Positions 42,871 through 51,800 of a stretch of 64,000 bases of DNA are shown here, in pieces; position 1 is the stretch's first letter; each line of letters opens with the position of its first letter. The DNA is from Immundisolibacter sp. (GTDB lineage Bacteria > Pseudomonadota > Gammaproteobacteria > Immundisolibacterales > Immundisolibacteraceae): positions 1 to 64,000 of the forward strand of contig NZ_JACIZD010000012.1 of assembly GCF_014359565.1 (NCBI RefSeq), in the 5' to 3' direction. The notes below the pieces were generated by a model, which was given only the letters and a program-made list of their open reading frames with translations, was not told the origin of the DNA and made no database searches. A program made the position numbers and the translations under genes.

Positions 42871-44442
42871 ATGCTGCCACGCGATTACATTGCCCGCTGC
42901 GCGGCGCACTACCCGGACAGGATTGCCTATCACGATGGCGACCGGTCGCTGAGCTGGCAGGCGATTCACACTCGCTCGGACCGCCTCGCCGCTGCCCTGC
43001 AGGGCCTTGGCCTGAAAAAAGGCGATGTGGCCGCCATCCTCAGCCACGAGCACCTGGAGGTCTACGAGCACCTCTACGCCTGCTACAAGATCGGCCTGCT
43101 GCGCTGCGGCATCAACTGGCGCTACGCGCCGCGCGAGATGCTGCACGTCATCCGCGACAGCAACGCACGGGTGATTCTGGTGCAGGCCAACTGCGTGCCG
43201 CTGCTGGCCGAGATACTGGACGACATCCGCGCCGAGGGCCGGATCCTGATCGGCTACGGCGGCGCGCACGGCCTGCAGCATGACCTGGAGACCCTGATCG
43301 ACAGCGCGGATGCCGGGCCGCGGCCCGTGGAGCTGGCCGAGGATGACCTGATCGCGCTCAGCTACACCTCCGGCACCACCGGAATGCCCAAGGGCGTGAT
43401 GCTGAGCCAGGGCGCCATGCGTGACTCCATGCTGTACACGGTGCTGGGCATCGGGCTGCGTTACGAGGACGTGTGGTTCCCGCCCACGGCCTCGGGCTGG
43501 ATCACCTTCGTGCTGGGTTCGATGAACCTGATGAACGGCATGAGCGTGGTGCTGCCCAATGGCGACTTCGATACCGCGCGTTTCCTGCAGTTCGTCGGCC
43601 GCTATCGGGTCACGGCCACCATCATCGTGCCGCTGATGATGCAGCGCCTGCTGGACGAGTACGACCGCGGCGGCTACGACCTGTCCTCGCTGCGGCTGGT
43701 TACCTACGGCTCCTCGCCGGCGCGCCCGGCGCTGATCCGCCGCACGCTGGACACCTTCGGCTGCGAGTTGATGCAGCTGTACGGCATCACCGAAACCACC
43801 GGCGGCTGGGTGTCGTTCCTGCATCACGACGATCACCTGCGCGGGCTGTCCGAGCGCCCGGAGCTGCTGAGCTCCTGCGGCCGCTGCGGTGTGCACATGG
43901 AGCTGTCCATCCGCGACGAGCGCGGGCGGCCGCTACCGGCAGGTGAAGTCGGCGAGGTCTGGATCCGCGCCAGCACCAACATGCGCGGCTACCTGAACCT
44001 GCCGGAGCTGACCGCGCAGACGCTGGTCGACGGCTGGCTGAAAACCCACGATCTGGGCCGGCTGGACGCCGACGGTTACCTGTACCTGACCGACCGCAAG
44101 AATTTCCTGATCATCTCCGGCGCTGCGAACATTTACCCGAGCGTGGTCGAGACCGTGCTGGCCGAGCATCCGGCGGTGCGCGAGGTGGCGGTGATCGGTG
44201 CGCCGCACCCCGAATGGGGCGAGGCGGTGGTGGCGACGGTCAGCCTCAGGGAAGGCGCCCACGTGACGGCCGAGGAGCTGCTGGCCTTCTGCCGGCCGCG
44301 CCTGGCCAAGTACGAAGTGCCCAAGCACATCGAGATCGTCGACGAGCTGCCCAAGGGCCTGACCGGCAAGGTGCTCAAGAAGAATATCCAGGGCTGGTAC
44401 AGGGACAACCCGACACGGCTGCCCTGGAAACCGGTCGACTGA
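42871..44442 (+). CDS. Acyl-CoA synthetase (AMP-forming)
   Basis: 523 aa ANL-superfamily ligase. The P-loop LSYTSGTTGMPKGVMLSQ, LYGITETTGGW, the adenylate motif LKTHDLGRLDADGYLYLTDR and the catalytic lysine region LPKGLTGKVLKK are all present. Activates a carboxylic acid, likely an aromatic or alicyclic degradation intermediate, to its CoA thioester. Belongs with the preceding thiolase genes. Starts 49 bases after the OB-fold gene. Confidence 0.92.
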   Translation: MLPRDYIARCAAHYPDRIAYHDGDRSLSWQAIHTRSDRLAAALQGLGLKKGDVAAILSHEHLEVYEHLYACYKIGLLRCGINWRYAPREMLHVIRDSNARVILVQANCVPLLAEILDDIRAEGRILIGYGGAHGLQHDLETLIDSADAGPRPVELAEDDLIALSYTSGTTGMPKGVMLSQGAMRDSMLYTVLGIGLRYEDVWFPPTASGWITFVLGSMNLMNGMSVVLPNGDFDTARFLQFVGRYRVTATIIVPLMMQRLLDEYDRGGYDLSSLRLVTYGSSPARPALIRRTLDTFGCELMQLYGITETTGGWVSFLHHDDHLRGLSERPELLSSCGRCGVHMELSIRDERGRPLPAGEVGEVWIRASTNMRGYLNLPELTAQTLVDGWLKTHDLGRLDADGYLYLTDRKNFLIISGAANIYPSVVETVLAEHPAVREVAVIGAPHPEWGEAVVATVSLREGAHVTAEELLAFCRPRLAKYEVPKHIEIVDELPKGLTGKVLKKNIQGWYRDNPTRLPWKPVD

Positions 44443-44533
44443 TCGGCCGTTAATTCGCTTACCATTCGAGTTGCTGTCGCGTGGCAGCCGCATACGCGGC
44501 GGTCCGCACAACCATAAGCAGGAGAGAGACGTC

Positions 44534-45733
44534 ATGACCAAGCCGGACGAGAAATTCCATACCCAGATCACCACCCCGGCGCCCGACATGGGCACCGGCC
44601 CGCTGCCGGTCGAGCCCTACATCTCGGCCGAGTTCTTCGAGAAGGAGCGCGAAAAAATCTTCCGCCGCGCCTGGCTGGAGGTGGCGCGGGTCGAGGAACT
44701 GCCCAATCCCGGCGACTACGTGGTACGCCCGATCGAGGTGCTCAAGACCTCGATCCTGCTGGTGCGCGGCAAGGACGGCGTGGTGCGTGGTTTCCACAAC
44801 GTGTGCACGCACCGCGGCATGGCCGTGGCCATCTGCGACAAGGGCAACGCGCAGGGCTTCATCTGCAACTTCCACGGCTGGACCTTCGATCTGGACGGTC
44901 GCCTCAAGGGCCTGCCGGGCGAAGAGTATTTCGCCAATCTGGACCGCGCCGACTATGGCCTGCGGCCGGTGGCCACCGACACCTGGAACGGCTTCATCTT
45001 CGTGCACTGGGAACCCGAGCCCAAGATCGGCCTGCGCGAGTTCCTGGGCGGCATGGCCACGCAGCTGGACGACTACCCGTTCGCCCGCTTCAACCACATT
45101 GCCCGCTACAGCGCACGGGTGAAGGCCAACTGGAAGACCTTCATCGACGCCTTCCACGAGGCCTACCACGTGATGATGGTGCACCGGCACACGGTGCCGG
45201 ATGCCTGCGCCGGGCAGGAAAACCCCTACGGCCTGCTCAGCACCGCGCGCATCTACGGGCCGCACCATTCCGGTTCCGTGTGGGTCAATCCGAACCACAA
45301 GCCGACCCCGTCGGAAACGCTGGCCTGGAAATACGGCATGAGCTTCGCGCCGGGCGACATGGTCGACCTGCCGGGCCTGAACCCGGACAAGTCCGCCAAC
45401 TGGTGGTTCGACATCAACGTGTTCTTCCCGAATTTCTTCATCGACGTCGGGCCGGGCTGGTACTTCACCTACAACTTCTGGCCGGTGTCGGTGGACGAGT
45501 CGACCTGGGAGATGAACATCTACCAGCTCGACGCCGAGACGGCCGGCCAGAAATTCGCCCAGGAACACACCAAGGTGCTGCTGCGCGACATCCTGTACGA
45601 GGATCTGAGCACGCTCGAATTCGCGCAGAAGGCGATGGGCTCGGGGGTGCTCAAGCACCTGCCGGTCAGCGAGATGGAGATCGCCGTGCGCCACCAGTTG
45701 CACACGGTGCAGGAATGGGTGAACCGGCCATGA
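44534..45733 (+). CDS. Rieske oxygenase alpha subunit (third, without classical beta)
   Basis: 399 aa. Rieske ligands in CTHRGMAVAICDKGNAQGFI and CNFHGWTFD. The catalytic iron motif is DAFHEAYHVMMVH: two His present, Glu instead of the bridging Asp. No SnoaL-type beta subunit follows; instead a 109-aa protein overlaps the stop by 4 bases. Resembles the alpha subunits of SDR-linked or steroid/aromatic oxygenases acting alone; substrate unknown. GGAGAGAGA at 44521 is the ribosome site. Confidence 0.9.
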   Translation: MTKPDEKFHTQITTPAPDMGTGPLPVEPYISAEFFEKEREKIFRRAWLEVARVEELPNPGDYVVRPIEVLKTSILLVRGKDGVVRGFHNVCTHRGMAVAICDKGNAQGFICNFHGWTFDLDGRLKGLPGEEYFANLDRADYGLRPVATDTWNGFIFVHWEPEPKIGLREFLGGMATQLDDYPFARFNHIARYSARVKANWKTFIDAFHEAYHVMMVHRHTVPDACAGQENPYGLLSTARIYGPHHSGSVWVNPNHKPTPSETLAWKYGMSFAPGDMVDLPGLNPDKSANWWFDINVFFPNFFIDVGPGWYFTYNFWPVSVDESTWEMNIYQLDAETAGQKFAQEHTKVLLRDILYEDLSTLEFAQKAMGSGVLKHLPVSEMEIAVRHQLHTVQEWVNRP

Positions 45734-46059
45734 GCGAGACCGGCTTTGCCCTGCCCGAGGCTTATCGGGACCTCGCCTGGCTGGCCGACTGGGCGCTGCC
45801 GACCGAGCGCGGGCGGCACAGCAAGCGCATCGGCACGCCACTGGCCGAAATCCAGCGCGTGTACGATGCGCTGCTGCCGCGCATCGAGTCGATGATCGCG
45901 CATCTGGACCAGTTTCCGATCAATGATCTGCCGCCGGCCGAGGCCAACCTGATGCTGTTGGCCCTGGTGTTCGTGGAAGTGTCGCCGTCAGTGGAGCTGC
46001 TGCACTCGCCGACCGTGCCGGATGGCTTCGAGCCCAGTCGCTTCGAGGTGCATTTCTGA
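45730..46059 (+). CDS. Unrecognised 109-aa protein coupled to the third oxygenase
   Basis: Translationally coupled (ATGA) to the Rieske alpha subunit. Mostly helical by eye: YRDLAWLADWALPTERGRHS, IQRVYDALLPRIESMIAHLD, ANLMLLALVFVEVSPSVEL and an end PDGFEPSRFEVHF. No cofactor motif, signal peptide or membrane helix. I do not recognise the family. Context suggests an accessory or small subunit of the oxygenase. Complete frame with normal codon use. Confidence 0.7.
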   Translation: MSETGFALPEAYRDLAWLADWALPTERGRHSKRIGTPLAEIQRVYDALLPRIESMIAHLDQFPINDLPPAEANLMLLALVFVEVSPSVELLHSPTVPDGFEPSRFEVHF

Positions 46060-46120
46060 GGCGGTGCTGCCAGGCCGGTACATCGCATACACCCGTCAAT
46101 CAACCGAAGGAAGCCTATAG

Positions 46121-46738
46121 ATGGCCATCGAAATCGACGTGAAGAAGACCGCTGTCCTGTCGATGGATTTCCAGAACGACATCATCCATCCGGATGCTCC
46201 CCTGGCGCAGGCGGCCGGCTTTGCCAAGATGGTGCAGGAAACCGGCATCCTGCCGCGCAGCGCCAAGCTGCTGGATGCCGCCCGCCAGGCCGGCATGAAG
46301 GTCATCCATGTGATGGTGGAGTTCGGGCCGGATGCGGCACCGATGCCCACGCGCGGCGCCTTCTTCCGCATGCTGGGTCAGGGCGGCCCGACCCTGGTGC
46401 CGGGCAGCTGGGGCGCGCAGATTCATGATGAAGTGGCGCCCAAACCCGGCGACGAGATCGTCAAGAAGTCCATGATCAGCGCCTTCGTGGGTTCGAACCT
46501 GGACGAGGTGCTCAAGAAGAACGGCATCACCGACATTGCCATGATCGGCGTGGCCACCACTTTCGTGGTGGAAGGCACCACCTGGAGCGCCGTCGACAAG
46601 GGCTACAACTGCATCGTCATCGAAGACTGCGTCTGCGCCGGCAGCAAGGAAGCCCACGACGCGGCCATCCAGACTTCGCTGACCTACCTCGCCGATCTGT
46701 GCAAGGCCGACGAGTTCATCGCCGCCATTCAGAAGTAA
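46121..46738 (+). CDS. Isochorismatase-like protein lacking the catalytic Cys
   Basis: 205 aa, isochorismatase/cysteine-hydrolase fold. Asp16 (SMDFQND) and Lys116 (VKKSMISAF) of the triad are in place, but the nucleophile position reads GVATTFVVEGT (143-153), with Val149 where family members have Cys (GVxTxxCV). So amidase chemistry by the usual route is unlikely; true isochorismatases also work without Cys. Last gene of the unit; a strong terminator follows. Confidence 0.82.
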   Translation: MAIEIDVKKTAVLSMDFQNDIIHPDAPLAQAAGFAKMVQETGILPRSAKLLDAARQAGMKVIHVMVEFGPDAAPMPTRGAFFRMLGQGGPTLVPGSWGAQIHDEVAPKPGDEIVKKSMISAFVGSNLDEVLKKNGITDIAMIGVATTFVVEGTTWSAVDKGYNCIVIEDCVCAGSKEAHDAAIQTSLTYLADLCKADEFIAAIQK

Positions 46739-46762
46739 TCCCGGCCAGCCGGTGATTTGCGA

Positions 46763-46798
46763 GCCCCGCCGGTGCATTCGCGCCGGCGGGGCTTTTTT
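46763..46798 (+). terminator. Rho-independent terminator
   Basis: GCCCCGCCGG (46763-46772) pairs perfectly with CCGGCGGGGC (46783-46792), followed by six T (46793-46798). A textbook terminator closing the oxygenase-thiolase region. Confidence 0.93.
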
Positions 46799-46872
46799 GC
46801 GTGCTCGGTCCTGCGGTTCCGTCGCGGGCCGTGTCACAAGGCTGCCATGCGCTGGGTTTAACATGCCCGGTC

Positions 46873-48756
46873 ATGATTGAGCCGCCCCTTTCGGCCGCGG
46901 CCGGCGCGTGGGACGCGGCGACCTGTCTGGCCTTGATCGACGAGCTGCAGCAGCTGCGCGCCGCCATGCTGCAGGCGCATCAGCGTCTCAGCCCAAGGCT
47001 GGATGATGTGCAGCCGCACTGGCAGGCCAGTGCCGTCAATCTGGCGCATTACCTTGCCATGCGCCGTCATGACATCCGCCACCTGCAGGAACGTCTGGCC
47101 TGGGTCGGTGTGTCGTCGCTCGGCCGCGCCGAGACGCATGCGCTGGCCAGCGTGGACAAGGTCCTGGGCTTGCTGCACCTGGTGGTGGGGCAAACGTGGA
47201 CCGCGCGCAGCGGCGACGAACCGGTTGGCGCCCAGCGTGGCCCGGCGCTGCTGGCGCAGCACGCCGAGCGCCTGTTCGGACCCCCGCCGCAGGCGCGCGG
47301 CGTGCGCATCATGGTGACCTTGCCGAGTACGGCGGCCAGTGACGACACCCTGGTAGCGATGCTGGTACAGGGCGGCATGGACATTGCCCGCATCAACTGC
47401 GCGCACGATACCCCGGCTGCATGGGTCGCCATGGCGCGGCGGGTCCGTCGGCAGGCGCGCCGCGCCGGGCGGCCGGTGCGCATCCTGATGGATCTGGCCG
47501 GCCCCAAGCTGCGCACTGGCCCCATCGCAGGCGGACCGCCGGTGCTCAAGGTCAAGCCCGAGCGCAACGCCTGGGGCACGGTCACCGCACCGGCCCTGAT
47601 TGGATTGCATCCGCTCGGTAGCGTCGTGCCGGTCCCGGGCGCCGCGGCAAACATCGGCGTCGAGCCGGCTTGGCTGGCGCAGCTGCGGGTGGGCGACATC
47701 GTGCATTTGGTCGACGCCCGCGGCGCCAAGCGGCAGTTCGTGGTGCGTCATCGCACCGCTGCCGGGGCGTTGATGGTCGGGCAAAAGACCGCCTACCTGG
47801 TCGCCGAAACGCGGCTGGAGCTGCGCCGTCGTGGGCGCAAGGCGGCGGTGAGCGGCATCGGCGACCTGCCGCCCGCACCGGCCGGGGTGCACCTGCAGCG
47901 TGGTGATCGGCTGCTGGTGACGCCGGACGGCATCGGCCAGCCGGCAGCAATGGCAACCGGCCGCGGCCGTCCACGGCCTGCCAGGGTGCCGTGCACCCTG
48001 CCGCAGGTGCTGGGGCAGGTGCGCCGCGGCGAGCGCATCTGGTTCGACGACGGGCGCATCGGTGGCGTGGTCCGCCGCACCGGCGCCGCCGGCCTGCTGG
48101 TGGAAATCACCGACTGCCGTCCCGGCGGCGCCACGCTGCGGGCCGACAAGGGCATCAACCTGCCCGACAGCACCCTGCAACTGCCGGCGCTGACGCAAAA
48201 GGATATCGAGGACCTCGACGTGGTGGTGCGGCATGCCGACCTGGTGGGCCTGTCGTTCGCGCAGTCGGCAGCGGACGTGCGCGCCCTGCAGGGCCAACTC
48301 GCGCGCTTGGACGGCGGCGGGCTTGGCATCATCCTGAAGGTGGAAACCCGCCGCGGCTTCGAGCACTTGCCCGGCATGCTGCTGGCGGCCATGGGCAGCC
48401 GCGCCGCCGGCGTGATGATCGCCCGCGGTGACCTGGCCATCGAGTGCGGTTTCGAACGCCTGGCCGAGGTGCAGGAAGAACTGCTGTGGGCCTGCGAGGC
48501 GGCCCACATGCCGGTGGTGTGGGCGACGCAGGTGCTGGAGGGGCTGGCCAAGACCGGTCAGCCGTCGCGGGCCGAGATCACCGACGCCGCCATGGGCGGT
48601 CGCGCCGAATGCGTGATGCTGAACAAGGGGCCGTACATCGCGGAGGCGCTGCGCACGCTGGACGACATCCTGCGCCGCATGCAGACGCATCAGGTCAAAA
48701 AGCGCAGCCTGCTGCGGGCGCTTCAGGCCTGGCCGGCGGATGACGACGCGGATTGA
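46873..48756 (+). CDS. Pyruvate-kinase-like protein with N-terminal extension
   Basis: 627 aa. About 140 N-terminal residues of unknown fold precede a pyruvate kinase barrel: IMVTLPSTAASDDTLVAML, GMDIARINCAHD, ILMDLAGPKLRTG, then an enlarged B-domain region (about 235-400), GERIWFDDGRIGG, LRADKGINLPDSTLQLPAL, IILKVETRRGFEHL (catalytic Lys) and MIARGDLAIECG, WATQVLEGL. The C-terminal allosteric domain of true pyruvate kinases is absent, and NFSHG is NCAHD. It may be a divergent kinase or a regulatory relative; I would not call it the main pyruvate kinase. Stands alone after the terminator. Confidence 0.78.
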   Translation: MIEPPLSAAAGAWDAATCLALIDELQQLRAAMLQAHQRLSPRLDDVQPHWQASAVNLAHYLAMRRHDIRHLQERLAWVGVSSLGRAETHALASVDKVLGLLHLVVGQTWTARSGDEPVGAQRGPALLAQHAERLFGPPPQARGVRIMVTLPSTAASDDTLVAMLVQGGMDIARINCAHDTPAAWVAMARRVRRQARRAGRPVRILMDLAGPKLRTGPIAGGPPVLKVKPERNAWGTVTAPALIGLHPLGSVVPVPGAAANIGVEPAWLAQLRVGDIVHLVDARGAKRQFVVRHRTAAGALMVGQKTAYLVAETRLELRRRGRKAAVSGIGDLPPAPAGVHLQRGDRLLVTPDGIGQPAAMATGRGRPRPARVPCTLPQVLGQVRRGERIWFDDGRIGGVVRRTGAAGLLVEITDCRPGGATLRADKGINLPDSTLQLPALTQKDIEDLDVVVRHADLVGLSFAQSAADVRALQGQLARLDGGGLGIILKVETRRGFEHLPGMLLAAMGSRAAGVMIARGDLAIECGFERLAEVQEELLWACEAAHMPVVWATQVLEGLAKTGQPSRAEITDAAMGGRAECVMLNKGPYIAEALRTLDDILRRMQTHQVKKRSLLRALQAWPADDDAD

Positions 48757-48892
48757 AGCCCGCCACTTGCCCGGCCGGCATCCTGCTCCTGAGCGCCGAG
48801 GTCGACGGCGGCGGTCGGCTGACGATCATCATTGACCGCAACTTCGCTGGCCAGGGACCGATGGCGCTCGCCGTCAACGCGGTGCGCGCTCG

Positions 48893-51800
48893 TCACGGGC
48901 GTGCCAGTTCCTGTAGCAGGCGCGACAGGCGCGTGACCGAAACGGGCTGAGCGGTGCCCAGTTCCGGCGCGAACAGCGCGACGCGCAGTTCCTCCAGCAG
49001 CCAGCGCAGTTCAGTCCAGGCCGGGTCGTCGCTGTGGGGCGGGTAGGCGAGCCAGAACGCTTGCCACAGGGTTTGCAGCGCCTGTCGATCGGCTCGTTCG
49101 GCAATCGGATCGCGCTGCGCGCGCTCCAGGCGCGTTGCCGCGGCGTGCAGGTAGCGCGGCAGTTCGGCCAGCCACAGCGGCGGCGTGGCAGCGACGAATC
49201 CCGGCTGGATCAAACGCCCGAGCTGATCGCGCAGGTCGGCGGCCACTTCGAGCAGCGCCAGCGTGGTGGCGTGGTCGAGTCGGCGCTCGATGTCCCGCCA
49301 GGCGCGCAGGGTATCGGTCACGGCTCGCGTGAGCCGGTCCGCGATGGGCACCAGCCGGACCTGCAGCGCCGCGACCAGCACGGCGAATTCGGCGCCGTCG
49401 CGGGGGGCGTTGGGGTCATCCCAGGCGCTGTCGATGATCGCCCGCTGCAGCTCGCGCAGCAGCTGGGCAGGCGTACCCAGGCGCCGGTAAAGCGCCGACG
49501 CCGGCGCCAGCGTGGCCGGGGTCGGCAAATCGTCGGCCAGGGCGCGCGTCAGCAGGGCACGCACCCCGCCGCGGTGCGCTGCCGCGGCCGTGATCTCGTC
49601 GTCGAACAGACGCACCGCGCAGTCGTCACCCGCATCGACCAGCGCCGGCCAGCGCAGCAGCAGCGCGCCGCCCGGACCGGGCGTGGTCACCTGCCGCGGC
49701 AGGGCGCCGAAATCCCAGGCGGTGATGCCGCTGTGTTCCAGCGGGTGGGGGCGGCCGGAGGCCGCGACGGGTGTCCGGGTCTGACCGAAACGGGCCTGCA
49801 GCTGCGACCAGTCCCGGCCTGTGGCCAGCGCCGTGCCGTGCTCATCCACGATTTCGAAGCGCAGGCGCAGGTGCCGGTCCAGACGGGCGGGGTCGAAAGC
49901 CTCCGGTGGGCAGGGCTGGCCGGCCAGAGCCGACAGCGCAGCGGCCAGCGCCGGCAGCAGCGGACCCGTGCCCGGCCTCAGCCGTGCCAGGGCCCGGGCG
50001 GCGAAGTCCGGCGCCGGCACGAACTGCCGCCGCAGCGCGCCGGGCAGGCTGCGGATCAGCGCCGCGCATTTCTCGGTCAGCCAGCCGGGGATCAGCCAGT
50101 CGAAGACATCGGCGTCGATCCGCTGCAGCAGTGCGAGCGGCAGGCGCACGGTGATGCCGTCGTCGTCGTGGCCGGGCTCGAAGCGGTAACGCAGCGGCAG
50201 CAGCGCGCCGCCGGCCGCCAGGCGATCGGGAAAGTCCGCGGGCGTGATCGCATCGGCGCGGTCGGTCAACAACTGGTCGGCGGACAGGCGCAGCGCATCG
50301 GGCGCCTGCCGGCGCAACCAGTGGTCGAAGCGGTGCCCGTCCCAGACCTCGGCTGCTATGCGCGCGTCGTACAGCGCGAACAGCGCATCCTCGTCGATCA
50401 GCAAGGGCCGACGCGCCTTGGCCTGTAGCGTTTCAAGCTCCCCCAGCAGGCGGCGGTTGGCGGCCAGCGCCGGGCACGCGGCATCCAGCGCGCCGTCGAT
50501 CACGCCCTCGCGAATGAAAATGGCCCGCGCGTGGGCCGGATCGATCGGGCCATAGGCAACGCGCCGCCGGCTGGCCAAGGTCAGTCCAAACAGCGTCACC
50601 CGCTCGAAGGCGACCGGGCGCCGGCTGGCGACATCCCACTGCGGCTCGCTGTAGTCGCGGCGCAGCAAATGCGCGGCGGCGGCCTCCACCCAGTGCGGCT
50701 CGATGGCGGCCACGGTGCGCGCATACAGGCGACCGGTCTCCACCAGCTCGGCGGCCATCAGCCAGCGCGGCGGCTTCTTGGCCAGCGCAGAGCCGGGGAA
50801 CACCCACATTTGCGCGCCACGCGCGCCCTCCAGGCCGCGGGACAGGCGCGCCCGCCGGGATTCGCCGCGCGGGCCATCCTGGCGCCGGGCGATGCGTCCG
50901 AGCAGGCCCGCCAGCAACGCGCGGTGGATGGCGTCGTAGTCGGCGCCGAGGCTGGAGCCGCGCAGGCCCATGCCGTTGGCCAGTTCCGTGAGTTGCCCGG
51001 CGATGTCCCGCCACTCGCGCAGGCGCAGGTACGACAGAAAATGCTCGCGGCACCACAGGCGCAGCTTGGCCTGCGAGCGGTGGCGGGCCTCCTGCTCGAA
51101 GGCCCGGTAGATGTTGAGCAACGACAGGAAATCCGAGCGCGCGTCGGCAAACTGCCGGTGCACCTGATCGGCGTGCTCGCGGGCGTCGAGCGGGCGCTCG
51201 CGCACGTCCGGCACGGTCAGTGCGGCGGTGATGATCAGCACTTCGTGCAGCGCGCCGGTTCGGCCGGCCTCGATCAGCATGCGCCCGAGCGCCGGATCGA
51301 GCGCAAAGCGCGCCAGCTGGCGGCCGATGCCGGTCAGCACGCCGGCGCCGTCCACAGCGCCCAGTTCGAACAGGGCCTGCTGCGCGGCACGCAGGTGGCG
51401 CCGCTGCGGCGGGTCCAGGAACGGGAAATCCGCCGCCTCGCCCAACTGCAAGGCCTGCATGCGCAGCACCACGCTGGCCAGGCTGGCGCGGTGGATTTCC
51501 GGGTCGGTGTGCGGGCTGCGGTTGGCGTAGTCGTCCGGCGCGTACAGGCGGATGCACACGCCGGGGCCAAGCCGGCCGCAGCGCCCGGCGCGCTGATCGG
51601 CGGCGGCCTGGGAGATTTTCTCGATGCCCAGACGCTGCACATGGCTGCGGGCGCCATAGCGGCTGACACGCGCCAGGCCACTGTCGACCACGTAACGGAT
51701 GCCGGGCACGGTCAGCGAGGTCTCGGCCACGTTGGTGGCCAGCACCACGCGGCGCTGTTTGGAGGGCGCGAACACGCGGTCCTGCTCGGCGCGCGACAGG

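Noticed and set aside
48753-48950. A 65-codon frame after the pyruvate-kinase-like gene
   Set aside because: It overlaps the end of hrpA and the upstream stop codon and has no family resemblance.
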